A DNA stretch of 21,840 nt. It comes from an uncultured Brevibacterium sp. (lineage in GTDB: Bacteria; Actinomycetota; Actinomycetes; Actinomycetales; Brevibacteriaceae). This document shows positions 15,119-21,840 of this stretch, piece after piece. The stretch is taken from assembly GCA_902489185.1 (NCBI GenBank), contig CABTZC010000006.1:1-21840 (forward strand), given 5' to 3'. The position numbers and the translations under genes are program-made. The notes beneath the pieces are model-generated. The model was not told the DNA's origin. It did not search any database and worked only from the letters and a program-made list of their open reading frames with translations. Within the stretch, counting starts at the first letter, position 1, and the number at the start of each line of letters is the position of its first letter.

Positions 15119-15940
15119 TCAGTCGGTTTTGACCGACGACGGTTGGATACTGAATGGGTTGCCAGAAAATGCGCCGTAGAAACCTTTCGAGGCCAGTTCA
15201 GACAGGTGGTTGGGGTCTTTCACTCCGTGCGCCCAGACCTTGAGGCCCGCATCCGCATACGGCTTTGGGTCTGTGTCAGCACTGATGTCCACCATGTCTA
15301 CGCCTGCTTGTGCGAGTTCTTCGGGAGAACCCTTCGGGTCGGGCACGAGTGATGCGATGTTCTCATCGTGTGCCACTTTAAGGACTCCGGAGTTGTGCGA
15401 ACGGAAGATCACGGATTCGACTTGTGAGTGCTTCTTGACCAGTTCAGCTACGTCGCGGGCATCGTTTTCTGCCGCAATGGTAAAAACAAAAACCGTCGAT
15501 TTTCCGTACTCTTTCAGTGCCGTTTCAACGGTGAGCGGGGAGCTGGGTTTCCCCTTTTCACTGGGCGGAGTGATCTGCGTGTTCAGAAACTCTTCTGATG
15601 AGACTTCATTGATGGGCTTCTTCAAGCCCATGCGTTCAGTCAGAAGCGCATCACTGCCAGCGACCAGAACGCCGTCGGATGTTCGAGCCACAGGAAGTTC
15701 TGGCAAGTATCCGAACTTTGCCATTTCTCCCACTGCAAATTCCGAGGTGGGCGGGTAGAGATCTCCCCCGGCGGCATATCCGCCTACCACTGGGGATCTG
15801 AGCATGTCCACCGTGAGCTGTGGGACGGGTTTGAGCCAGTTGAAAATCACAACGGCGAGAACTGCAACAACAACAATTGCACCGGCAATGAGCGGCGCGA
15901 TTGTTCGTCGTTCAGATTTGCTTTCAGGTGAGCTTGGCAC
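15119..15940 (-). CDS. Membrane-anchored GDPD-like protein lacking key catalytic residues
   Basis: This is a 273-aa protein from a GTG start (15938-15940, RC), with AAAGGA six bases ahead. It has a short cytoplasmic N-terminus, one membrane helix (about 14-34) and an outer domain. That domain follows the glycerophosphodiester phosphodiesterase pattern: YPPTSEFAV in place of PENTxxAF, LPELPV in place of IELDV, SDGVLVAGSDALLTERMG in place of kDGxxVvxHDxxLxRTT, and a late KVWAHGVKDPNHLSELASKGFYGAF in place of the WTVNdp...GVDGI segment. The HRG motif near the start is replaced by RSP-VVGG, and the HD histidine is Ser96. Both presumed catalytic His are thus gone, and an Asp becomes Pro83. It is probably a non-enzymatic or altered relative. 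It sits in the glycan-export cluster, 57 bp after the glycosyltransferase. Confidence 0.7.
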   Translation of the reverse strand: MPSSPESKSERRTIAPLIAGAIVVVAVLAVVIFNWLKPVPQLTVDMLRSPVVGGYAAGGDLYPPTSEFAVGEMAKFGYLPELPVARTSDGVLVAGSDALLTERMGLKKPINEVSSEEFLNTQITPPSEKGKPSSPLTVETALKEYGKSTVFVFTIAAENDARDVAELVKKHSQVESVIFRSHNSGVLKVAHDENIASLVPDPKGSPEELAQAGVDMVDISADTDPKPYADAGLKVWAHGVKDPNHLSELASKGFYGAFSGNPFSIQPSSVKTD

Positions 15941-15997
15941 ACTGATCCTTTCTCTGCTCTACCCATGGTATTGGGTGGCACACTGAAGCCAAACACC

Positions 15998-17074
15998 CTA
16001 CCGGCTACGGTCAACGTTGTCTTTGTTTGCTCCCGTGACAAGGCCCCGTAAAAATCCCGATCCCCACGCGATGTGCATGGTGGGCAAGACTACTGCGAAC
16101 CATGCTTTTTCGCGTACACCCGCGTCTTTTTGGCGCAGAGTGTTCGCAACGATTGCGCTTACGTACGCACAACTGGGGATATGCACCAGGGACGTGAACC
16201 GGGCCAACCACTTTGGCCAACGCTTGGTGGCCCCAGTCAGTTGCGCGATCGTCTCCAGAACAGCAGCGCTCAACCCAATAACCAGGACGGGTGGCACGAA
16301 GTATCGGATGCCGTTCTTGGAGCCGTGACGGCGCACGATTTCAGCCCGCCACACACCTGTTGCGTAAAACTGCTGCGCTAGCTTCTTCCACGTGGTGCGT
16401 GGCCAGTATGTGACCTCCATGCGCGGGTTGAACCAGACCCTTCCGCCCGCTTCTCGGATCCGCAGGTTCAGCTCCCAGTCCTGCCCCCTGCGCAGGGTGG
16501 AATCAAAGCCACCCAAGGTGTCGAACACCTCGGCCCGGAACGCCCCCAAATACGCGGACTCAGACTCCTGCGCCTCATCCCCCGAATGATATGCGGGACC
16601 GCCTAGACCCAAGCGGGACATGTAGGCGCGGGCAACCGCCTTTTGGAAGGCAGTCTTCCCCTGGGCGTGCATGAGTCCCCCACAGTTCGCCGCCCCGGTT
16701 GTCCGCAGGGTTTCAACTGCTTCACGCGTATAGGTGGCACTCAACTGCGAGTGCGCATCAACCCGAATGATGACCGGGTACTGAGCTTTTGCCACCGCGA
16801 GGTTCAGCCCGGTTGGCGTGTCCCCAGACGGGTTGTCTACCACGGTCAGGCGGGGGTCGCGAATACTGGCGGCGACCTCGGCGGTGTTGTCCGTACACGG
16901 CCCCATGGCGACGATCAGCTCTTTGGGCCCCGGGTAGTCCTGATCCAAGACCGCGGCGACGGCCCCACGCAAGCTGTCTTCTTCATTGAGCACGGGCATG
17001 ATGTACGTGATGCCCGGAGTCTGTTCAAGCGGCGAGAGAGCCTCTGGACTGAGCGCGTGTTTCTGCGATTTCAC
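15998..17074 (-). CDS. Family 2 glycosyltransferase (ExoA-like)
   Basis: This 358-aa protein has a GT-A catalytic domain: YIMPVLNEEDSL (about 24-35), then IIRVDAHSQ with a DXH metal-site-like pair (Asp96, His98), then AYLGAFRAEVFDTLGGFD, and GQDWELNLRIREAGG with the acidic catalytic Glu/Asp region (187-201). C-terminal hydrophobic segments (about 259-277 and 290-345) suggest membrane attachment, as in ExoA-type enzymes that extend lipid-linked glycans. The ORF reads upstream to 17335, but that part overlaps the ATPase gene in a poor, Arg/Ser-rich shadow. The GTG at 17074 has GAGG at 17083-17086 overlapping the ATPase stop, so I start there. The donor and acceptor are unknown. Confidence 0.9.
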   Translation of the reverse strand: MKSQKHALSPEALSPLEQTPGITYIMPVLNEEDSLRGAVAAVLDQDYPGPKELIVAMGPCTDNTAEVAASIRDPRLTVVDNPSGDTPTGLNLAVAKAQYPVIIRVDAHSQLSATYTREAVETLRTTGAANCGGLMHAQGKTAFQKAVARAYMSRLGLGGPAYHSGDEAQESESAYLGAFRAEVFDTLGGFDSTLRRGQDWELNLRIREAGGRVWFNPRMEVTYWPRTTWKKLAQQFYATGVWRAEIVRRHGSKNGIRYFVPPVLVIGLSAAVLETIAQLTGATKRWPKWLARFTSLVHIPSCAYVSAIVANTLRQKDAGVREKAWFAVVLPTMHIAWGSGFLRGLVTGANKDNVDRSR

Positions 17075-17082
17075 TAACGTGG

Positions 17083-17086
17083 CCTC
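17083..17086 (-). promoter_or_regulatory. Ribosome binding site deciding the glycosyltransferase start
   Basis: On the minus strand GAGG overlaps the TGA of the ATPase gene and lies 8 nt ahead of a GTG at 17074, supporting this non-ATG start and translational coupling. Confidence 0.65.
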
Positions 17087-17888
17087 ACTTGTGCGATTCG
17101 TATTCGCGGATGACCGAATCGGCGTCACCGTCAGCACGCAGATCGCCCTTTTCAATCCAGATGGCGCGGTTGCACGTGTCACGGATCGAACGCATCGAGT
17201 GCGAAACGAGGAATACAGTACCGGCGTTTTCACGGATCTCGCGGATCCGGCCTTCTGACTTCTTTCTAAACTGCCGGTCGCCAACGGCCAGCGCTTCGTC
17301 CACGATGAGGATTTCGTAGTCTTTTGCGGTCGCAATTGCGAACTTCAAGCGCGCGGTCATACCGGATGAGTACGTGCGCATGGGCATGTCTATGAAGTCG
17401 CGGATGCCGGTGAACTCGACGATATCGTCATACTTCTCTTCGATTTCTCCGCGCGTGAGCCCCATGGCCAGCCCACCCAGGATGATGTTTTGCCCGCCGG
17501 AGAGGTCCGGAATGAGCGCGGCACCCACACCCAGAAGGTTGGGGCGGCTCTTGGCGTACACAGCACCTCGGGTAGCCGGGATCAGCCCGGTGATGGCACG
17601 CATGAGCGTGGATTTACCTGAACCGTTGGACCCAATGACGCCAATGGATTCGTTGGCGTTGGCCACAAAGGACACACCCTTGAGTGCGTGAACGGTTTTA
17701 AATTTGCGGTTGCGTTCCAGAAGCCCTTTGGTTCCACCCCTGGTGATGCGTTTACCCGTGGCCAGGGTTTTGAACTCGATATGCAGATCGTCAACGATGA
17801 CCACCGGGTTGTTAGCCTCGAGCGACCCCGTGTTGTTTTCTGCAAGGACGCTCTTCGGGTTGTTTTCCGGGTTAGTCTTCTCGTCCAT
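17085..17888 (-). CDS. ABC transporter ATPase for polysaccharide or teichoic-acid export (TagH/Wzt type)
   Basis: This 267-aa nucleotide-binding protein has Walker A GSNGSGKST (86-94), an ABC signature YSSGM (163-167), Walker B ILIVDEA (183-189), the D-loop following it, and an H-loop His220 in LVSHS. RGAVYAKSRPNLLGVGAA and MPMRTYSSGM are typical of the polysaccharide/teichoic subfamily. The Wzt-style C-terminal sugar-binding domain is absent, as in TagH-like short forms. The start is the ATG at 17888, with a strong GGAGGAG (17893-17899). It overlaps the permease end by 17 bp. The protein would drive export of a lipid-linked glycan from the cytoplasmic face. Confidence 0.93.
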   Translation of the reverse strand: MDEKTNPENNPKSVLAENNTGSLEANNPVVIVDDLHIEFKTLATGKRITRGGTKGLLERNRKFKTVHALKGVSFVANANESIGVIGSNGSGKSTLMRAITGLIPATRGAVYAKSRPNLLGVGAALIPDLSGGQNIILGGLAMGLTRGEIEEKYDDIVEFTGIRDFIDMPMRTYSSGMTARLKFAIATAKDYEILIVDEALAVGDRQFRKKSEGRIREIRENAGTVFLVSHSMRSIRDTCNRAIWIEKGDLRADGDADSVIREYESHK

Positions 17889-18720
17889 AACGCTCCTCCG
17901 CCTTCCAGAAGAACCACGTGGCAATTGAGATGACGACTACCGCCCAGATGCTGAACCTCCACCAGTAGTCCCACGGGATGGCGTATTCCTCCAAGATGAT
18001 TCCGCGGGCCAGTGACAGCACTTCGTACATGGGGTGCCAGTCGAAGATTGCGCTGAGTACGGGGCGTCCTTCGAGGCGTGGTTGCGGGTCAAAGAACACG
18101 CCCGAGGTGTAAAAAACCATGCGTGAAATGTAAGGGGTGATCTGGCTTAGGTCCCGAAAGTGGACGGTGAGGCGCGCGAAGATGAAAGCGACACCCTGGT
18201 TGAACACCCAGAAAATAGCGACCAGGGGGATCAGCAGGAGCCATGTCACGTGTGGGCGTGCGCCACCAAAGATCGCGATGATGATCATCAGCGCCAACGT
18301 GGGGGTGAAGTTGATGAGGTTTTGCAACACCGTGGCGATGGGCAGAACTGCGCGCGGGAATGGCAAGGATTGCACCAGCGACATGTTGTGGATGATGGAT
18401 TTTCCACCCACGTTCATGGAGGAGTTGAAGAACTCCATGCTGAACACGCCGATCACCAGGTAAGGGACAAAGTTAGCAGGTCGTGACCCAGCCAAAATGA
18501 ACCCGAACACCAGGCCGTAAATGAGGGCCGAGAAAATGGGGCGCAACAGCACCCACAGCATGCCCAAACGGTTCCTCTGGTTTTCCGAACGGATGCGGTA
18601 GAGCGCCAATGAAAATGTGAAATCGCGTCGGCGCCACACTTCCCGGAGGTATTCCCACAGTGACGGCCGCGCCCCGACTCGTTCGAGTCCGTGAGCGGCG
18701 GCCAGCTCAGCAGCATTCAT
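17872..18720 (-). CDS. ABC-2 type polysaccharide/teichoic-acid export permease (TagG/Wzm type)
   Basis: This 282-aa protein has about six membrane helices and the ABC-2 architecture: a cytoplasmic N-terminus with the EYLREVWRRRDFTFSLALYR element, then first helices with RNRLGMLWVLLRPIFSALIYG. It continues with PYLVIGVFSMEFFNSSMNVGG, GVAFIFARLTVHFRDLS and a final WRFSIWAVVVISIATW helix. These are typical of Wzm/TagG permeases, which flip lipid-linked sugar polymers. The ATG at 18720 has only a weak ribosome site. The 58 bp upstream are A/T-rich and probably hold the operon promoter, but I see no clear hexamer pair. The ATPase and glycosyltransferase follow in the same direction. Confidence 0.92.
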   Translation of the reverse strand: MNAAELAAAHGLERVGARPSLWEYLREVWRRRDFTFSLALYRIRSENQRNRLGMLWVLLRPIFSALIYGLVFGFILAGSRPANFVPYLVIGVFSMEFFNSSMNVGGKSIIHNMSLVQSLPFPRAVLPIATVLQNLINFTPTLALMIIIAIFGGARPHVTWLLLIPLVAIFWVFNQGVAFIFARLTVHFRDLSQITPYISRMVFYTSGVFFDPQPRLEGRPVLSAIFDWHPMYEVLSLARGIILEEYAIPWDYWWRFSIWAVVVISIATWFFWKAEERYGRED

Positions 18721-18778
18721 TGACGATTAACTTTCATAAGCGAATAACGACAACCCGATTCTAAAGCAACTCCCCAGT

Positions 18779-20014
18779 CTAACGGCTCGCCCAGGTCCGC
18801 ATGTCAAAAGACTGATCGACATCACTTCTGTGTGGCAGGTCGTGGCTCGCTAGAACGCGTTTGGCTGCGTTGTGGGCGCCGGGGTTGTTGAGGGTTTCTA
18901 CGCGAGCAAGCCTGCCATCAGGCGCGAAGAACAGCCACTGGGCTTTGCGAGTTGGGTCGTCCAGGAGTATCGGCTCTCCGGTGGTGGCGCTCAAGTTTTG
19001 GCCCGCTGTGAAGATGCGTACCGGCCCTTGGAAGGACCAGTGCCAAGGGACGTCGGTCCAGGCGGTACCTTCAGTAGGGGTCGGCTGGCTTGTACCGCTT
19101 TCGTCTGCCGCCTTCTCACCCAACACCGCACCCAGCCATCGTCCCATGGAAGTGGCGGCCGCCTCGGCGGGTTGAGTCCCCTTCATGGGACCTGCCTCGA
19201 TTCGCGCACAGTCCCCTATTGCGTACACCCCAGGGAGTCCTATGACCTGCAGATCAGGGCCGACCGGGTAGCCGGCGTGGGTGGGTACCGCATTGGCATC
19301 TGGGTTGGAGTTTGGCTTGGTCTCTGCAGCGGGCAGTGCCGGTCCGGCCGAGATCGCCCCCACCGCCGCGAACCACAGCGGGTGTAGCGAGGGGTCGGGT
19401 TCAGGGGTGTTTGGCACGAACGTGACGTGCTCATGCAATGCCACGACTGCCCGGGCTAGCTGGGCGCTGACTTTGGGGAGGGGCCGGTCGCCACGCAGGT
19501 AGACGTGCGGGTGGTGGCCGGCGTCGGAGAGTCCGCGGGCAATCTCCAAGGCGAGGAATCCCGAACCCAGAACCCCCACCGAGGTGCCCTGCGCCAGTGC
19601 ATGAATGGCCTGGTGGGCGCGGTTGGCCGAGGCGCTGTCATGCACGGTGAGCGCATCAAACGCGGGAGTGCGGGGAACCAGTCCGGTGGCGTAGACGACG
19701 GCGTCAGCTGGCAGTTCTCCAGCCGTGGTCACTACGGCGTAGCGAGCGTGGGCTCTGGGATCTACCGGACGCACTTCAGTGACAAGCCCTTGCACACGAA
19801 CCACGTTCTCGCCCGCCATGTGTGGCACCAGGGACAACTCGTCAGCCGCTAAGGACTTCGACAGTGGCGGGAGCTCAACCGGCTGCTCGAGCGGGTCCAC
19901 AACTGTGACACTGTGCTCAGCAGGCATGTCGCCGTGAGTTCGAGCAATAGTCTGAACAAATGAGCGGGCGCAGGCTGTACCCGCCGCTCCGCCTCCAAGA
20001 ATGACGACGCGCAT
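18779..20014 (-). CDS. FAD-dependent NAD(P)H oxidoreductase, ferredoxin-reductase-like
   Basis: This 411-aa flavoprotein has two Rossmann folds: GGGAAGTACA at residues 7-16 (FAD) and VGVLGSGFLALEIARGL at 146-162 (NAD(P)H). It has the ATG-like VVYATGLVPRTP segment and the second FAD motif VYAIGDCARI (263-272). A short C-terminal domain with WFFAPDGRLARVETLNN resembles reductases of ferredoxin/rubredoxin systems such as rhodocoxin or putidaredoxin reductase. An insertion rich in Pro/Thr/Asn near 230-245 is unusual. A redox partner protein is not encoded nearby. The start is the ATG at 20014. It is divergent from the AGCS symporter. Confidence 0.85.
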   Translation of the reverse strand: MRVVILGGGAAGTACARSFVQTIARTHGDMPAEHSVTVVDPLEQPVELPPLSKSLAADELSLVPHMAGENVVRVQGLVTEVRPVDPRAHARYAVVTTAGELPADAVVYATGLVPRTPAFDALTVHDSASANRAHQAIHALAQGTSVGVLGSGFLALEIARGLSDAGHHPHVYLRGDRPLPKVSAQLARAVVALHEHVTFVPNTPEPDPSLHPLWFAAVGAISAGPALPAAETKPNSNPDANAVPTHAGYPVGPDLQVIGLPGVYAIGDCARIEAGPMKGTQPAEAAATSMGRWLGAVLGEKAADESGTSQPTPTEGTAWTDVPWHWSFQGPVRIFTAGQNLSATTGEPILLDDPTRKAQWLFFAPDGRLARVETLNNPGAHNAAKRVLASHDLPHRSDVDQSFDMRTWASR

Positions 20015-20075
20015 ACTTCATGCTTACACCGAGACCCGTTTGACGCACGAATCCCCAGCATTTTCCAAGCAGAAT

Positions 20076-20108
20076 TTGACGCAGATCACACTTTGGAGGT
20101 TTTATAGT
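20076..20108 (+). promoter_or_regulatory. Weak candidate promoter upstream of the symporter gene
   Basis: TTGACG (20076-20081) and TATAGT (20103-20108) resemble -35 and -10 hexamers, but the 21-bp spacer is longer than normal. TTTGACGCA, which includes the first hexamer, also occurs at 20039-20047. Nothing else in this 162-bp gap stands out. Confidence 0.3.
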
Positions 20109-20176
20109 GACGTCTCGCACATTCTTACTGCTTGCGATGCACGCTTTCTTTTCTTGAACCTGTCCAAGGAGTTTCT

Positions 20177-21730
20177 ATGGATGCGGTCGTTACCGCAATT
20201 AACGACGTGGTGTGGTCACCTGCACTCGTCTACTTGTGCCTACTTGCCGGCTTGTACTTCACGGTCCGCTCACGGTTTGTTCAACTTCGCAAGATCGGGG
20301 CGATTTTCACGTACATGTTCACCGGCAAGGGCAGCGACTCTGGAGTGTCCAGTTTCCAGGCGCTTGCTATGTCGCTTGCCGGTCGCGTAGGAACGGGAAA
20401 CATCGCTGGTGTTGCTACCGCCATCGCTTTCGGTGGACCTGGCGCCGTGTTCTGGATGTGGATCGTTGCGTTCTTTGGTGCCTCAACGTCGTTCGTCGAA
20501 TCGACTCTGGGCCAGATTTATAAGGAACGCGACCGGGACACCGGTGAGTACCGAGGTGGCCCCGCGTTCTACATCGAACGCGCGTACCGTCACACTAAGG
20601 CTTCGGGCTTGTTCAGCGTGTACGCGATGGTGTTCGCATTCGTCACTGTGGTGGCGATGAGCTTCCTTCTCCCAGGTGTTCAGGCGAACGGTATTTCTTC
20701 GGCAGCTGCGCAGGCGTGGGGTTGGCCTGCGTGGATTCCGGCCATCATCATCACGATCCTTCTGGCCTTCATTATTGTTGGTGGAATTAAGCGCATTGCT
20801 ACGTTCGCATCCATGGTCGTTCCCTTCATGGCAGTGATCTACATTGTGGGCGCAATTGTGGTTGTGTTCATCAACGCTTCCCAGATTCCTGCTGTCATTA
20901 CGCTCGTTGTTCAGTCTGCGCTTGGTGTCGATTCCACGTTTGGCGCCATGTTGGGTGTAGCGGTTTCGTGGGGTGTCAAGCGTGGTATTTACTCCAACGA
21001 AGCCGGGCAGGGAACCGGTCCTCACGCAGCTGCAGCGGCAGAGGTTTCACACCCTGCCAAGCAGGGTCTGGTACAGGCAGGTTCGGTGTACATCGACACC
21101 TTGTTCGTGTGTTCAGCAACCGCGTTCATGATCCTGTCCACGGGAATGTACAACGTGTTCTCTGACGCTGAAGGAACGCAGCTGTTCCACGCGGGTCACG
21201 GAAACCTCCCGGTAGACACCGAGGTGGGCCCAGCTTTCGCGCAGAACGGTTTCGACACGGTGATTCCGGGGCTTGGTTCGTCGTTTATCGCGATCTCGCT
21301 TGGCTTCTTCGCGTTCACCACGATCGTTGCCTACTACTACATGGCCGAAACGAACCTGGCGTTCTTCCTCCGCAAGGTTGAAAACGTGCGTGTTCGCCAG
21401 GTGGGCTTCCGTTTCTTGCAGCTGTTCATTTTGGTGGCCTGTGTTGTGGGTGCCACGAACAGCTCAGGTTCCGCTTGGGCCCTGGGTGACGTGGGTGTGG
21501 GCCTCATGGCGTGGCTCAACATTATTGCGGTTCTGATTCTGCAGCAGCCTGCGTTCAAGGTTCTGCGTGACTTTGAGCGTCAGCGAAAGCTTGGTAAGGA
21601 CCCGGTATTCCGTCCTTCCGAGGCGGGAATCGCCAACGCTGACCTGTGGGAAGAAATCGCGGATAACTGGGAGCGTGGCACGCCCGGAAAGAATCCGGTT
21701 GAAGAAGCTCAGCTTCCCGACTCAAAGTAA
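20177..21730 (+). CDS. Sodium:alanine/glycine symporter, AGCS family
   Basis: This is a 517-aa membrane protein with about 10-11 hydrophobic helices. The family signature GGPGAVFWMWIVAFFG is at residues 86-101. Upstream is VSSFQALAMSLAGRVGTGNIAGV, also highly conserved in AGCS carriers, and later GVSWGVKRGIYSNEAGQGTGP-like sequence, which carries the conserved substrate/Na+ region. These import alanine or glycine with sodium at the cytoplasmic membrane. A 5' extension to an ATG at 20132 lacks support. The ATG at 20177 has AAGGAG at 20166-20171 and gives the usual family start. The C-terminus is a polar, Arg/Glu-rich tail. Length is normal to slightly long. Confidence 0.94.
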   Translation: MDAVVTAINDVVWSPALVYLCLLAGLYFTVRSRFVQLRKIGAIFTYMFTGKGSDSGVSSFQALAMSLAGRVGTGNIAGVATAIAFGGPGAVFWMWIVAFFGASTSFVESTLGQIYKERDRDTGEYRGGPAFYIERAYRHTKASGLFSVYAMVFAFVTVVAMSFLLPGVQANGISSAAAQAWGWPAWIPAIIITILLAFIIVGGIKRIATFASMVVPFMAVIYIVGAIVVVFINASQIPAVITLVVQSALGVDSTFGAMLGVAVSWGVKRGIYSNEAGQGTGPHAAAAAEVSHPAKQGLVQAGSVYIDTLFVCSATAFMILSTGMYNVFSDAEGTQLFHAGHGNLPVDTEVGPAFAQNGFDTVIPGLGSSFIAISLGFFAFTTIVAYYYMAETNLAFFLRKVENVRVRQVGFRFLQLFILVACVVGATNSSGSAWALGDVGVGLMAWLNIIAVLILQQPAFKVLRDFERQRKLGKDPVFRPSEAGIANADLWEEIADNWERGTPGKNPVEEAQLPDSK

Positions 21731-21746
21731 ATAACCTGTGAAGTCT

Positions 21747-21790
21747 CCGGGGGGAGGGTCCCCCCGGTGGCCCCGCGCTTTTTTTTTTTT
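21747..21790 (+). terminator. Probable terminator after the symporter gene
   Basis: CCGGGGGG (21747-21754) and CCCCCCGG (21760-21767) form an 8-bp stem with a 5-nt AGGGT loop, 16 bp after the stop codon. A 12-T run follows at 21779-21790, but 11 nt after the stem, which is farther than usual. The T run also merges into an unreliable low-complexity end. Confidence 0.5.
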
Positions 21791-21840
21791 GGGGTGTGGG
21801 TGTGGGGGGGGGTTTTCCTTTTTTTTTTTTTTGCCCTTCC
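21779..21840. other. Low-complexity, homopolymer-rich contig end
   Basis: Twelve Ts, a G/T-rich stretch with nine to ten Gs, and then a run of about 14 Ts fill the last 60 bases. No coding or RNA signal is visible. The pattern, unlike the rest of the window, fits sequencing or assembly error at a contig end. Confidence 0.6.

Noticed and set aside
17075..17335. N-terminal extension of the glycosyltransferase to ATG 17335
   Set aside because: It lies entirely over the ATPase coding region and reads as Arg/Ser/Thr-rich nonsense. A GTG with a coupled ribosome site at 17074 is better.
1..21840. tRNA, rRNA, CRISPR arrays, insertion sequences, attachment sites
   Set aside because: I looked for cloverleaf arms, transposase motifs, terminal inverted repeats and spaced repeats by eye and saw none that hold up.

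Overview
This looks like a chromosomal window from a member of the Actinomycetota, probably Micrococcales or a relative. The evidence is moderately high GC, a PurS/PurQ/small-PurL type FGAM synthase, a DUF3151 protein, and a tRNA-hydroxylating rhodanese beside other actinobacterial genes. I cannot name the species. Most of the window is housekeeping. The last ~60 bases are homopolymer-rich and look like a poor contig end.

Layout. (1) 1-2000 is an accessory, more A/T-rich block. It holds the C-terminal end of an NlpC/P60 peptidase, a 323-aa protein with a pilin-like leader joined to a GH-E (HNH/Endo VII superfamily) nuclease-toxin domain, and a convergent ankyrin-repeat gene that is probably its immunity protein. 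A 17-bp bidirectional terminator separates the last two. (2) 2132-3144 is purS-purQ, and 7319-9631 is purL. They are separated by a 4.2-kb stretch carrying a DUF6882-like protein, a small membrane protein, trhO, a lipoprotein and a TesB-like thioesterase. (3) 9655-14588, all on the minus strand, carries purA, a PaaI-like thioesterase, oligopeptidase B and a multi-pass membrane protein. (4) 14648-18720, minus strand, is an envelope-glycan set: an ABC-2 permease, its ATPase, a family 2 glycosyltransferase, a membrane-anchored GDPD-like protein that has lost catalytic residues, and DUF3151. (5) 18779-20014 is a ferredoxin-reductase-like flavoprotein, divergent from an AGCS sodium:alanine/glycine symporter (20177-21730).

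How the genes work together. PurS, PurQ and PurL are the three subunits of one purine-pathway enzyme, and PurA acts later on the AMP branch. The permease/ATPase/glycosyltransferase set is a likely exporter and builder of a cell-surface polysaccharide or teichoic-acid-like polymer.

The most unusual item is the toxin at 414-1385. A nuclease toxin module sits behind a class III/type IVb prepilin-like leader, next to a cell-wall peptidase and an ankyrin-repeat candidate immunity gene. This suggests delivery of a polymorphic toxin through a pilin-processing route, which is an inference. The second item of interest is the GDPD-like pseudoenzyme in the glycan cluster.
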